Source: Acidobacteriota bacterium
GTDB taxonomy: Bacteria; Acidobacteriota; Blastocatellia; Pyrinomonadales; Pyrinomonadaceae
Length of the DNA stretch: 64,000 nucleotides
Direction of reading: 5' to 3'
NCBI GenBank assembly: GCA_025463125.1
Contig: JAOAPX010000136.1
Coordinates: forward strand, 21,171-85,170
Below, piece by piece: positions 37,489 to 46,193 of this stretch. Positions within the stretch are counted from its first letter, which is position 1. Every line of letters begins with the position of its first letter. The position numbers and the translations under genes were made by a program. The notes under the pieces are model-generated. The model was not told the DNA's origin. It saw nothing but the letters and a program-made list of their open reading frames with translations, and did no database searches.

Positions 37489-37583
37489 AATTTGCCGCGA
37501 AAAAAAAACTAAAATCGCGAAAAGCGAAAACCATTAAAATTTTGGTTTATTTTTTGTTTATTCAGCGTATTTGGCGGGAAATT
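37489..37583. repeat. Degenerate inverted repeat at HIT/pgpH junction (element G)
   Basis: Outer arms AATTTGCCGCGAAAAA (37489-37504) and TATTTGGCGGGAAATT (37568-37583) are inverted at 13 of 16 positions. The centre is a hairpin AAACCA/TGGTTT (37528-37548) followed by ATTTTTTG, a plausible plus-strand terminator. GCGAAAA words recur inside. Confidence 0.5.
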
Positions 37584-37600
37584 TAAATTGATTTTATAAA

Positions 37601-40048
37601 CTACCGGGTTGTTTTCGCTTCGGCTTTATCGGGCTGGACAGAACGATCCAGGGCTTCTTCCTCGACTTCGCCGCCTTTGCTGATAGGAATTTCAGACGGC
37701 GGATGAAGATGCAGACCGCGTTCTTCCGAATCGAAATCAACGGGAATAAGAAGTTTTTGAAGCGAAGGCGGCGGCGTATATCCCGGATAATCTACGCGCG
37801 AATGATAGATAGCGACCAGCGATTTAATCATCGCTTCACGGATCTGCCGCAATTCACGCAGAGTCAGGTCGCATTCGTCGAGCTGGTCGTCAGCCAAAAT
37901 AGCATCGATGATTTTTGTCACGATATAACGAATGTTCTCCGGCGTCGGATCATCCAGCGAACGCGCGGCGGCTTCGCAGCTGTCGGCGATCATCATAATC
38001 GCGGCTTCTTTAAATTGAGGCTTCGGTCCCGGGTAGCGAAAATCGTTTTCGTCGATATCGGTTTCTTCACGGGCATCGGATTGCGCTTTTTTCAAAAAAT
38101 AATGAAGCGTGCGGGTTCCGTGATGCTGCGCGATAAAATCAATAATTCGCGCCGGAAGCCCCATTTCCTTTCCGAGCTTTACGCCGTAAGTAACATGACT
38201 GATGATGATCTTCGCGCTTTGCGCCGGGCGAAGACGATCGTGCGGATTTTTCCCGAGCTGATTTTCAACGAAATGTTCGGGCGCGGCGGTTTTGCCGATA
38301 TCGTGGTAAAGCGCGCCGATTCGCGCGAGCAACCCGTTTCCGCCGACGACCCGGCAAGCTTCTTCGGCTAAGTGACCGACGGCGTGTGAATGCTGATTGG
38401 TTCCGGGAGCGCGAAGCGCGAGTTGTCCGAGCGCGGGCAAATCGGCATTAGAAAGTTCGAGCAGTTTCACGTCGGTAAGTATTCCGAAAAAGTTTTCGCA
38501 AATCGGCAGAAAGACCGCGGTAACGGCAGCCGTCACGATTCCGCTTCCCAAACCGCACGCAACGGCTAACAAAACTGTATTTAAAATAAACGGCTGTTGC
38601 GTATAAGCGATCAGCGCAATCGCGATAAAACCGCTCGCGACACCGACCAGAGCGCCCGCGATCGTTACCGTTTGCCTGCTTCTGTACGGTCCGATGCCGT
38701 AAACGGCAACCGACGAAGCGATGGTTGAATAAATAGCGAATTCCAAACCTCGCGGAGCCAGAAAGCCTGCGATAAGTGACGTAAAAAGCCCTGTAAAAAT
38801 GGCTGTGCGGCGATCGGCAAGCAACGTCATTAAAAGGCTTCCGAAAGCAAATGGAATGGCGAAAGACCAAAGCGTCTGATCGTTGAGCGGCGCTCTGACG
38901 TTTTGAAACGCCGTAAATTCCGCCAGACGGAAAAATATCGCCATTAAAGCCGTTTGCGCCAAAACGATAAAGCCGAACAGTGAAAAAGTTTTTTCTTCAG
39001 TCAGAGCGAGACGCGGAACGATTCCGCGATGCTGTATAAATTTCCACGCGATCCAGTACAAAGCGGAAATCAGGATAAGCAATCCGAAAAACCGGTTTAC
39101 CTGCCGCGTCGAAGAGCTGTAATTACGAATGGCGGCGATTTGCGAAAGAATAGGCGCGGTAATCGTATCGCCTTCGCGAACGATCGTCTGACCGCGTTTT
39201 AGAACAATCGTGATCGGTTCAAGGCGTGAAATCAGGCTTTGCCTTGCGGTTTCCGTTGCGGCGCTGTCAAAAACGATGCTCGGCTGAATAAGCGGAGCAA
39301 GCGCCGTATAAAAGGCTTCGGCTTCAATCGGAGATAAACTTTTAATTTGCGACAAACCCCGCTTCAGATTCTCGCGCGCTTCGGAAAGCGCCGTCATATT
39401 GCTTTCCGGCATCTGGACGGTCGATTGCTGGTTCGGTTTTTGCCGGTCGAGCAATGAAATTTCGGATTCGAAAAACTGCCTGTCCTGATCGCCGTAAATG
39501 GAACCGCTCGCGCTTTCGCGCAAAACTCTCGTTACCGCTTCCAGTTCGTTTGCGCTAAATCTGCGCGCGGCAAAAATTTTTCCGAGCTGTTCGCCGCCCG
39601 CGCCCGTCCATTGAATGTCTTTTTTAGAATTGCTGTTAGCTTTCGCGTTAAGATTCGAATTCTCGTTTTTTCTTTGCAGACTTTCCCACGCCGAACGAAA
39701 ACTTTGCACGGCTTCGTCCGACCGATTCGATTCAAAATAGAAAATCGGTTTAACGCTTTCGCGAACGGATTGTTTTAATTTTTCGGTTTCTTCAATGTCG
39801 GTCGATGAAATATCGGCAGGAGAAATAATACTTTCGCGGGCGATATCGCCTTCTTTATAAAGCTGTTCGCCGGAAGTGCGCCACAAAGGATTGTTGATCA
39901 GAACCGTGGTCAGAATACACAAAAGCGCAAAACCAAACCAGAATTTTTGCAATGCGGAAAAGTTTATAAGCGAATCCGCGACTTTTTGTCTGATCGTTTT
40001 GCGCCACTTTGCCAGCGGCGATGTCAAATCTTGAATACGCTTACTCAT
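37601..40048 (-). CDS. pgpH: 7TM-HD cyclic-di-AMP phosphodiesterase (PgpH type)
   Basis: An 815-residue membrane enzyme expected to hydrolyse cyclic di-AMP. The order is an N-terminal helix (FWFGFALLCILTTVLI), an extracytoplasmic 7TMR-HDED domain (about residues 60-310), seven helices (about 320-530), and a cytoplasmic HD domain with NQHSHAVGHLAEEACR, ARIGALYHDIGK (metal-binding HD), HHGTRTLHYF and DSCEAAARSL. This architecture is that of PgpH/YqfF. It lies downstream of hflX on the minus strand (70-bp gap). Osmotic and cell-wall control by c-di-AMP is known for the family; the partner cyclase is not in the window. Confidence 0.93.
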   Translation of the reverse strand: MSKRIQDLTSPLAKWRKTIRQKVADSLINFSALQKFWFGFALLCILTTVLINNPLWRTSGEQLYKEGDIARESIISPADISSTDIEETEKLKQSVRESVKPIFYFESNRSDEAVQSFRSAWESLQRKNENSNLNAKANSNSKKDIQWTGAGGEQLGKIFAARRFSANELEAVTRVLRESASGSIYGDQDRQFFESEISLLDRQKPNQQSTVQMPESNMTALSEARENLKRGLSQIKSLSPIEAEAFYTALAPLIQPSIVFDSAATETARQSLISRLEPITIVLKRGQTIVREGDTITAPILSQIAAIRNYSSSTRQVNRFFGLLILISALYWIAWKFIQHRGIVPRLALTEEKTFSLFGFIVLAQTALMAIFFRLAEFTAFQNVRAPLNDQTLWSFAIPFAFGSLLMTLLADRRTAIFTGLFTSLIAGFLAPRGLEFAIYSTIASSVAVYGIGPYRSRQTVTIAGALVGVASGFIAIALIAYTQQPFILNTVLLAVACGLGSGIVTAAVTAVFLPICENFFGILTDVKLLELSNADLPALGQLALRAPGTNQHSHAVGHLAEEACRVVGGNGLLARIGALYHDIGKTAAPEHFVENQLGKNPHDRLRPAQSAKIIISHVTYGVKLGKEMGLPARIIDFIAQHHGTRTLHYFLKKAQSDAREETDIDENDFRYPGPKPQFKEAAIMMIADSCEAAARSLDDPTPENIRYIVTKIIDAILADDQLDECDLTLRELRQIREAMIKSLVAIYHSRVDYPGYTPPPSLQKLLIPVDFDSEERGLHLHPPSEIPISKGGEVEEEALDRSVQPDKAEAKTTR

Positions 40049-40117
40049 TTTGAATATCGTAATTTAGATGCGGATGAACGCTTAAAGTGCACACAATCTT
40101 TATTTCCGAATCTAAAA

Positions 40118-41818
40118 TCACGCGACATTGACGGCAAAATTGTTTAAATCTTTAGATAAAATCTCTCCGATTTTCTCAATTAATAAATTCAATGTTTTGG
40201 GTTGAATAGCTGAAATTGACACGGTTTCACGGTCTTTGTCAAGCGTAAGTTGTCGTGTTAAGGCATTTAATGAAACTTCATCGAGCAAATCCGATTTGTT
40301 TAGAACGATAATCTGAGGAATTTCCTTTAACTTTAAACCAAGCAGGATCTTATCAACCGACTCGATTTGCTGGATCGCGCGCGGGTTTGAAGCGTCAACG
40401 ACGTGAACCAGTAAATCGCTGTCGGAAATTTCTTCGAGCGTCGCGCGAAATGCGGCAACCAGAGTTTCCGGCAAATCGCGTATAAAACCGACCGTATCGT
40501 TGATAATTACTTCCTGTTCGATCGGCAGACGCAAACGGCGCGAAGTCGGGTCGAGCGTCGCGAACATTTGTTTTTCGGCGTAAACTTCACTGCTCGTCAA
40601 AGTGTTTAATAAAGTCGATTTCCCGGCGTTCGTGTACCCGACCAGCGAAATAATCGGCAGTTGTTTCTGAACGCGGTTTTTGCGGCGTTCCTGCCGCTGG
40701 CGGCTTAAATTATCGACTTGTTTTTCAAGCTGGTTGATTTTATCGCGCACGCGGCGGCGATCGGTTTCAAGTTTCGTTTCGCCGGGACCGCGCCCGCCGA
40801 TGCCGCCCGCAAGACGCGAAAACGCCGAGTTTTGTCCCTGAACCAGGCGCGGCAGCAGATATTTCAGCTGCGCGAGTTCGACCTGCATTTTACCTTCGCG
40901 CGATTGCGCGCGCTGGGCGAAAATATCAAGAATCAGCTGCGGTCGGTCGATGACCTTCAGCTCCGTGGCTTCGGACAGAGAGCGAACCTGCGCCGGGGAA
41001 AGCTCGGTATCGAAAACGATTAAATCCGCGCCGAGCCGCATCGAGCGCACGAGCAATTCATCGAGTTTACCTTTTCCGAGAACGGTTTTCGGGTCGATTT
41101 TCGGTCGCCGCTGAATGATTTTATCGAGCACGACCGTATCGGCGGACATTGCGAGTTCTTCGAGTTCCGCGATTGATTCTTCGGCTTCGGATAAATAACC
41201 GGTCGTCACGTTAACCAGAATTACGCGGTCGCGGTCGGTCTGGCGGCTGCGCGCCGTCATCCGGTTGCGCGCCATTTCCGCTTCGAGCGAATTTATCAGG
41301 CTGATAAAATCCGTATCGAGCTGCGAAGGCACGTTCGGTTCTAAGAATTGGTAAGGCAAGCCTTCGCCGTCGGTTTCGAGCTTTTCGGCGGTCGTCGGCA
41401 AAAGATGCGCCGAATAAACCAAATCCGGCAAGCCGGTTTTATCGTCAACCTGAATAATCGCCATCAGATCGAGCCGCAGAAGCGCGAGGTCGGTTAAATC
41501 GTCCTGCGTCAGTTTTTCGCGATTGAGATGCGTGTGAACGCAGCGCAACCCGCGAAAACGTTCCTGCGAAACGCGCGCGCGCCCGAAATCGGGCATTTCG
41601 ATCTGCTTGGCGTTGCCGACCATGACGTATTCGACCTGACCTTTGCGATTGATTAAGACGCCGATTTGCCGTCCCGTTTCAAAAGAGATTTCCGAAAGCT
41701 GGCGGGCTAGTTCCTGCGAGACGATTTGTTCCGGTGCGACGCGGCGCGATGAGAGACGTTCAATGCGGCGCAATTGATTGTGTTTTAAGCCTTGAGTGAA
41801 ACCGTGAATGGTACTGAT
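40118..41818 (-). CDS. hflX: Ribosome-associated GTPase HflX, probable non-standard start
   Basis: A GTPase that splits stalled 70S ribosomes under stress. The GTP-binding motifs are GYTNAGKSTLLNTL, DTVGFIRDLPETLVAAF and NKSDLL. The N-terminal HflX domain has VLDKIIQRRPKIDPKTVLGKGKLDEL, and a glycine-rich linker GGIGGRGPGETKLETDRRRV follows. The track begins at TTG 41773, inside the conserved segment GLKHNQLRRIERLS. The frame continues upstream to a TAG without ATG, GTG or TTG. A GGAGG (41830-41834) sits 11 nt before an in-frame ATC at 41818, giving ISTIHGFTQGLKHNQL, which fits the family N-terminus. I report that start, but it needs proof. Confidence 0.9.
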   Translation of the reverse strand: MSTIHGFTQGLKHNQLRRIERLSSRRVAPEQIVSQELARQLSEISFETGRQIGVLINRKGQVEYVMVGNAKQIEMPDFGRARVSQERFRGLRCVHTHLNREKLTQDDLTDLALLRLDLMAIIQVDDKTGLPDLVYSAHLLPTTAEKLETDGEGLPYQFLEPNVPSQLDTDFISLINSLEAEMARNRMTARSRQTDRDRVILVNVTTGYLSEAEESIAELEELAMSADTVVLDKIIQRRPKIDPKTVLGKGKLDELLVRSMRLGADLIVFDTELSPAQVRSLSEATELKVIDRPQLILDIFAQRAQSREGKMQVELAQLKYLLPRLVQGQNSAFSRLAGGIGGRGPGETKLETDRRRVRDKINQLEKQVDNLSRQRQERRKNRVQKQLPIISLVGYTNAGKSTLLNTLTSSEVYAEKQMFATLDPTSRRLRLPIEQEVIINDTVGFIRDLPETLVAAFRATLEEISDSDLLVHVVDASNPRAIQQIESVDKILLGLKLKEIPQIIVLNKSDLLDEVSLNALTRQLTLDKDRETVSISAIQPKTLNLLIEKIGEILSKDLNNFAVNVA

Positions 41819-41960
41819 AAATCTTTTAACCTCCGAAAACTATATGTTTTATTATAGCAAATTACCGATTCCGAATTCCAAGTTTTCCGGTCGAATCAAA
41901 GCGAAAACGCAAAAGGTTATTATTTTTTTATTGCTGCGCGGTTAATTCATCGTTCGGAAT

Positions 41961-41989
41961 TTGGATTCTGCCCGTCATTTCAATACAAT
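41961..41989 (+). promoter_or_regulatory. Promoter of lexA-like/malic enzyme pair, near-leaderless
   Basis: TTGGAT (41961-41966), a 17-bp spacer and TACAAT (41984-41989). The ATG of the LexA-like gene is at 41998, only 8 bp past the -10, so the transcript would have almost no leader. No Shine-Dalgarno is seen. Confidence 0.5.
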
Positions 41990-41997
41990 CTAACGTT

Positions 41998-42618
41998 ATG
42001 CAACCGCGTACAAGACGGCAAAAAGAAGTGCTTGAATACATTACCAAATATATTGATAAGCACGGTTACGAGCCATCGTACCAGCAGATTGCCTGGCATC
42101 TCGGCGTCGCTTCCAAAGCGGGAATCGCTAAACACATCAGCGCTTTGGAAAATCAAGGGCTGCTCGCGCGCCGACGCGAAAACGGAAGCTTTAATATCGA
42201 GGTTCGCCCGAAAGAATCGTTTTCCGAAACCGTCTGCCGAATCGAGTGGCTTGATGCGCCGACCGATACAAGTTATCGTGAAGACTGGGAAAACCAACCG
42301 CTTTTCGTGCCGAAGTTTCTGCTCGGCTATCTTTCTCCAGATAAGGTTTACGCTTTTCGAGTGCCGAACGACTCGATGTTTAACAAAGGTATTTTCGAGG
42401 GCGACGTTATTTTAATCGAAAAACGAACCTTTGTTCGCGACGGGGACTGCATTGCGGCGACAATCGAAAAAAAACGAACCATCGTAAAAAACTACTACCG
42501 CGTCGGAGCTTACATAGAATTACGACCGGCAAACGAAAGATACGAAACGCTTCGACTTTCAGCCGATAAAATTGAAATTCAAGGAGTATATCGCGGACTA
42601 CTTAGACCGCTTATTTAA
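41998..42618 (+). CDS. LexA-like S24 repressor without the Ala-Gly cleavage site
   Basis: A 206-residue repressor. Residues 1-65 form a LexA-type winged helix (RTRRQKEVLEYITKYIDKHG, SYQQIAWHLGVASKAGIAKHISALENQG). The C-terminal S24 peptidase fold has the nucleophile Ser in FRVPNDSMFNKGIFEGDVILI and the general-base Lys in TIVKNYY, aligned with LexA SMSM and TVKR. Where LexA has the Ala-Gly cleavage site, this protein reads RIEWLDAPTDTS, so ordinary self-cleavage is doubtful. It may be a paralogue with another signal. The malic enzyme gene starts 3 bp after its stop. Confidence 0.85.
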   Translation: MQPRTRRQKEVLEYITKYIDKHGYEPSYQQIAWHLGVASKAGIAKHISALENQGLLARRRENGSFNIEVRPKESFSETVCRIEWLDAPTDTSYREDWENQPLFVPKFLLGYLSPDKVYAFRVPNDSMFNKGIFEGDVILIEKRTFVRDGDCIAATIEKKRTIVKNYYRVGAYIELRPANERYETLRLSADKIEIQGVYRGLLRPLI

Positions 42619-42621
42619 ATT

Positions 42622-44061
42622 GTGACAAATAACCCGACCCCAAATGCAAGTTACAGCCTAACTTTACGCGTTAAAATTCATAATCGTCCGGGAAAATTAG
42701 GGCAAATCACGACAGCCATCGGCGGAGCCGGCGGCGATATCGACGCGATTGACATCGTTTCGGTCGGTAAAGATTTTTTGATTCGTGATATTACCGTTAA
42801 CGCTTCTTCGGAACAGCACGATAAAGAAATCATAGACGCCATCAGCCAGATCGACGGCGTTGAAGTCGTCAACACTTCAGATCGAACCTTCTTAATGCAT
42901 CTCGGCGGAAAAATCGAGACTGTTTCGAAAATTCCTTTGAAAACGCGTTCGGATTTGTCGATGGCTTACACGCCCGGCGTCGCTCGCGTTTGCGAAGCTA
43001 TTCATAAAGATCCCGAAAAGGCTTTTACTTTAACAATCAAGAAAAACACTGTCGCCGTCGTTTCCGACGGAACCGCGGTTTTAGGTTTAGGCGACATCGG
43101 TCCGGCGGCGGCGATGCCCGTAATGGAAGGCAAAGCCCAGTTGTTTAAAGAATTCGGCGGCGTCGATGCTTTTCCGATTTGCCTGAACACGAAAGACCCG
43201 CACGAAATCGTCGAAACGATAAAAAATATCGCCGTAGCTTTCGGCGGCATCAATCTCGAAGATATTTCCGCGCCCAGATGTTTTGAAATCGAAGACCGTC
43301 TCAAAGAAGAACTCGATATTCCGGTTTTTCACGACGATCAACACGGAACAGCCGTTGTCGTGCTTGCGGCTTTGATAAACGCTCTGAAAATCGTCGGGAA
43401 ACAAATGGACGAGATTAAAGTCGTCGTTAACGGCGTCGGCGCGGCGGGCGTTGCCTGTTCGAAGATTGTGATGGCGGCGGGCGTTAAAAACATCGTCGGG
43501 TGCGATCAAACCGGCGCGATCTATGTAGGTCGCCAGGAAAATATGAACTGGGTCAAGGATTGGTACGCTCGAAATACCAATCCGAATCTGGAAAAGGGTA
43601 CGATTCACGACGTTATTAAAGGCGCTGACGTCTTTTTAGGATTATCCGTTCCCGGCGTAATCGACGAAACGGATCTCATGAATATGGCGAAAGACCCGAT
43701 CATTTTCGCGATGGCAAATCCGGTTCCCGAAATTATGCCTGAAGATGCCGCCGGGCTCGTCGCTGTCATGGCGACCGGCAGAAGCGATTATCCGAATCAG
43801 ATTAACAACGTTCTGTGTTTTCCGGGAATTTTTCGCGGCGCGCTAAATTGCAGGGCTTCGCGTATAAACGAAGCGATGAAGCTCGCGGCGGCAAACGCGA
43901 TTGCCGGAATTATCACCGAAGAAGAGCTTCATCCAGATTATATAATCCCGTCGGTTTTTGACAGAAGAGTCGCGGAAGCGGTTGCTAAAGAAGTTGAAGA
44001 AGCCGCTTACCAGACAAACGTCGCCCGGCGCGAAAGAGCGACGACGGACACAGCTTTTTAG
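42622..44061 (+). CDS. Malic enzyme with N-terminal ACT domain
   Basis: Oxidatively decarboxylates malate to pyruvate with reduction of NAD(P). Residues about 10-85 form an ACT regulatory domain (SLTLRVKIHNRPGKLGQITTAI ... DGVEVV), expected to bind a small ligand. The malic domain has TRSDLSMAYTPGVARVC, VVSDGTAVLGLGDIG and FHDDQHGTAVVVLAAL. The Rossmann domain has VVNGVGAAGVACSKI. It starts with GTG three bases after the LexA-like stop, without its own Shine-Dalgarno, so coupled translation is likely. NAD versus NADP preference is not clear. Confidence 0.94.
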   Translation: MTNNPTPNASYSLTLRVKIHNRPGKLGQITTAIGGAGGDIDAIDIVSVGKDFLIRDITVNASSEQHDKEIIDAISQIDGVEVVNTSDRTFLMHLGGKIETVSKIPLKTRSDLSMAYTPGVARVCEAIHKDPEKAFTLTIKKNTVAVVSDGTAVLGLGDIGPAAAMPVMEGKAQLFKEFGGVDAFPICLNTKDPHEIVETIKNIAVAFGGINLEDISAPRCFEIEDRLKEELDIPVFHDDQHGTAVVVLAALINALKIVGKQMDEIKVVVNGVGAAGVACSKIVMAAGVKNIVGCDQTGAIYVGRQENMNWVKDWYARNTNPNLEKGTIHDVIKGADVFLGLSVPGVIDETDLMNMAKDPIIFAMANPVPEIMPEDAAGLVAVMATGRSDYPNQINNVLCFPGIFRGALNCRASRINEAMKLAAANAIAGIITEEELHPDYIIPSVFDRRVAEAVAKEVEEAAYQTNVARRERATTDTAF

Positions 44062-44075
44062 TCAAAAAAAAGCTC

Positions 44076-44174
44076 AAAGCAATTGCCCGCGAAATACGCT
44101 GACCACACGGAAAAAGAAAGAAAAAATTCTAATCCTTTTTCGTTTGTTTCGTGTATTTCGCGGGCAATTGCTTT
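44076..44174. repeat. Perfect 22-bp inverted repeat at malic enzyme/ypdA junction (element B)
   Basis: Arms 44076-44097 and 44153-44174 are perfect 22-bp inverse complements containing GCAATTGCCCGCGAAATAC. Looser similarity runs inward (ACGGAAAAAG versus CTTTTTCG). CGCGAAATACGC is shared with element A at 8.7 kb. A T-run follows each arm, so bidirectional termination is plausible. Confidence 0.85.
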
Positions 44175-44237
44175 TTTTATTTTAAGTAAGGCAAAACTTT
44201 GCAATGTTTGTGACATCGTCGCAGTTGAGGCTTATTT

Positions 44238-45230
44238 CTAAACCTGCGCCGCACTTTTTAAAAGCTTCTCGGCAATTTTCGGAATTATTTTTTTCGGAGT
44301 TTCGATCGCGCCGACGATATGGCGCGCTTCGGTAAAATGCCCGACGACGTAAACGCCCGAAACGTTCGTTTCAAATGTTTCTTCATTGTAAACCGGAACA
44401 ACGCCGTATTTTGATTTTCTGGTTTCGACGCCTAAGTTTTCCAGCATCGTCAAATCCGCATCCGAACCGATCAGCACGAAAACCACGTCATTCGGCAAAG
44501 TTTCAATTTCGCCGTTTTCGTCTTCCAGAACGATTTCGTTTTCCCGAATTTCTAAAACGCGCCCGAGAAAAAACAGCTCCAGACAATTTTTGCCGAGTTC
44601 TTTTTCAAGCGGCTGTTTCACCCAATGCTTGATACAGCCCTGTTTCGGGTCGGTTTCTTCCCAGTCTTTGCGAAATGTGGCGAGCGTTGACTTTGCGCCT
44701 TCCTGCGCGAGAAAAAGCGCCGCTTCGCCAGCCGAGTTTCCTCCGCCGACCACCAGAGCGTTTTTCTTTACCCACGGGTAAGTTTCGATGAAACGATGAT
44801 GAACCTTCGGCAAATCTTCGCCCGGAACGTTTAAGCGCCGCGGATACTGCATCGCGCCGATAGCGAACAGTATATTTTTCGTTTCATATTCGCCTTTATC
44901 GCTTTTTACCGAATAATGATTATTCTCAATTTTTTCGACCGATAGAACTTCTTCTTCGGTCTGAATATTTAAATTGTTTTCGAGCGTAAAACGCACATAA
45001 TAGGAAAGCAATTCTTCGCGCGTCGGTTTCTCGCGTGCGGGATGAAGCGTGTTTTCCTGAAGTTCGAGCTCATTAACGGTCGAAAAAACCGTCAAACCGA
45101 CCGGATACTTATAAACAGTATCGGCAATCAGACCTTTTTCAATTACAAGGTAATTTACACCGAGCTTTTGCGCTTCGAAAGCGGCGGAAATTCCCGCCGG
45201 ACCTGCGCCGATTATAATTAAATCAAACAT
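44238..45230 (-). CDS. ypdA: YpdA-family flavin disulfide reductase
   Basis: A 330-residue FAD/NAD(P) reductase. The first dinucleotide fold is LIIIGAGPAGISAAFEA and the second is ALVVGGGNSAGEAALFLAQ. It ends with VSGVYVVGHFTEARHIVGAI. Overall it matches YpdA (Bdr), the putative bacillithiol disulfide reductase, and lacks the CxxC of thioredoxin reductase. The YpdA-type segment GLTVFSTVNELELQENT is present. This points to bacillithiol or a similar low-molecular-weight thiol in the host, though no bsh gene is here. It is transcribed alone toward element B. Confidence 0.88.
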   Translation of the reverse strand: MFDLIIIGAGPAGISAAFEAQKLGVNYLVIEKGLIADTVYKYPVGLTVFSTVNELELQENTLHPAREKPTREELLSYYVRFTLENNLNIQTEEEVLSVEKIENNHYSVKSDKGEYETKNILFAIGAMQYPRRLNVPGEDLPKVHHRFIETYPWVKKNALVVGGGNSAGEAALFLAQEGAKSTLATFRKDWEETDPKQGCIKHWVKQPLEKELGKNCLELFFLGRVLEIRENEIVLEDENGEIETLPNDVVFVLIGSDADLTMLENLGVETRKSKYGVVPVYNEETFETNVSGVYVVGHFTEARHIVGAIETPKKIIPKIAEKLLKSAAQV

Positions 45231-45469
45231 TTGTCTTTTCTTTTAATTTTTCAGATTATCTTTTTAATGCGCTTTTAAACGATATAAAAAATAAAATCAA
45301 TAACAACCTTATCGACGAAACGCATCTTCAAATACTAAATTTTCGATAAAAAACGCGACGGATGCGTTCAGATTCTTAAAAAACTTTTCTAAATTAGAAT
45401 AAAGAATCCGCAAGCCTATTTCAATGCCAGTTTTTTTAAGCGCTTTCAGAATCGGCTAACTTCCCGGAG

Positions 45470-45740
45470 GACGAAAAAATACTGGAATGCTTTCAGGCAT
45501 TTTCCTGCCTGAAAAATCTTCCAATCTCCGGCTTTCCGCACTCAAAATCACGAGAAACAAAACATAAGATAAGCGTGACTGCCGGATAATTCGTCGTTGA
45601 AGAACCCGCCAATCCTTTTGACCCAAACGCTTGAAAAACTGGAAATAAACCGGTTATTGATATTTCTTAATAATTGGAACTGTTTTTCTCTATTCACTTT
45701 CGGCTTGAAAATGTTTGGCTGCATTTTCAAGCCTTTTTTG
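45470..45740 (+). ncRNA. Candidate structured small RNA
   Basis: No convincing gene is seen in 45231-46193. Around 45470-45540 a long imperfect hairpin can be drawn. CCGGAG pairs with CTCCGG, TGGAA with TTCCA, and TTTCAGGCA with TGCCTGAAA around a TTTTCC loop. The segment ends at a strong plus-strand terminator (45702-45739). This fits an unannotated small RNA, but the start is unknown and I recognise no 6S, tmRNA, RNase P or SRP RNA signature. The 60-codon minus frame inside it has no recognisable product. Confidence 0.35.
45702..45740 (+). terminator. Strong intrinsic terminator with no gene before it
   Basis: A perfect 12-bp stem GGCTTGAAAATG/CATTTTCAAGCC with an 8-nt loop is followed by TTTTTTG. 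The nearest upstream plus-strand gene ends at 44061, beyond the opposite-strand ypdA. So it must end an unannotated transcript. Confidence 0.85.
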
Positions 45741-45753
45741 TAATTTTTCGAAA

Positions 45754-45796
45754 TAAAAAAACGGAGCGTATACCACTAACGCTCCGTTTTTTTTTA
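45754..45796. terminator. Bidirectional intrinsic terminator
   Basis: A perfect 10-bp stem AACGGAGCGT/ACGCTCCGTT with a 9-nt loop is flanked by a seven-A run on the left and nine Ts on the right. It can work on both strands. Confidence 0.85.
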
Positions 45797-45799
45797 TTT

Positions 45800-46130
45800 A
45801 GGATCTGAAAATGAAACTGAATGATTCTAATACACGCCTGTTAAAGTGCAATCATTGTGCCACTACGCTCAAATTCTTTTTTCAAATTTTTATTTCGGAT
45901 GAATCCAAAGGCGCGAATCTGTTCGGATTTCAAAAAAACTATTTGAAATCATATATTTTTTATCCGCTTTCCAAACTGCCGGGTAATTCTTTTAGACCCA
46001 TTCAAAAATTCTTTGCCCGGCGAGAACAAATTTGGAACTTTTTATTTTTTCGTGCGTGTATCTAAATTAAGGAACTCCTCCTCGATCTTAATGTGAATTT
46101 TAGCCTGTTGTAATGACAGGCTTTTTTTTG
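45800..46130 (+). ncRNA. Second candidate small RNA ending in a terminator
   Basis: Between the bidirectional terminator and a third plus-strand terminator lies about 300 nt with a 9-bp stem GCCGGGTAA/TTTGCCCGGC near 45980-46020. An 84-codon frame (45811-46065) covers much of it, but its product (MKLNDSNTRLLKCNHCATT...) resembles nothing I know and is rich in Phe and Lys as AT-rich noncoding DNA would be. A small RNA or tiny mRNA is possible. Confidence 0.25.
46102..46130 (+). terminator. Intrinsic terminator before lipoprotein gene
   Basis: A 7-bp stem AGCCTGT/ACAGGCT with a 7-nt loop and eight Ts. It lies 64 bp before the next gene and again ends a transcript with no recognised gene. Confidence 0.8.
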
Positions 46131-46193
46131 TTTTATAGATTTGTTAAATAGTGTATAAATATCTGGAACTACCTTTAATATCTAATTTATAAA

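Noticed and set aside
45548-45730. 60-codon minus-strand ORF
   Set aside because: It begins inside a strong terminator hairpin and has no family resemblance.
45811-46065. 84-codon plus-strand ORF in the gene-poor kilobase
   Set aside because: No recognisable domain, no clear Shine-Dalgarno, composition expected of AT-rich noncoding DNA. Kept only as part of a small-RNA candidate.
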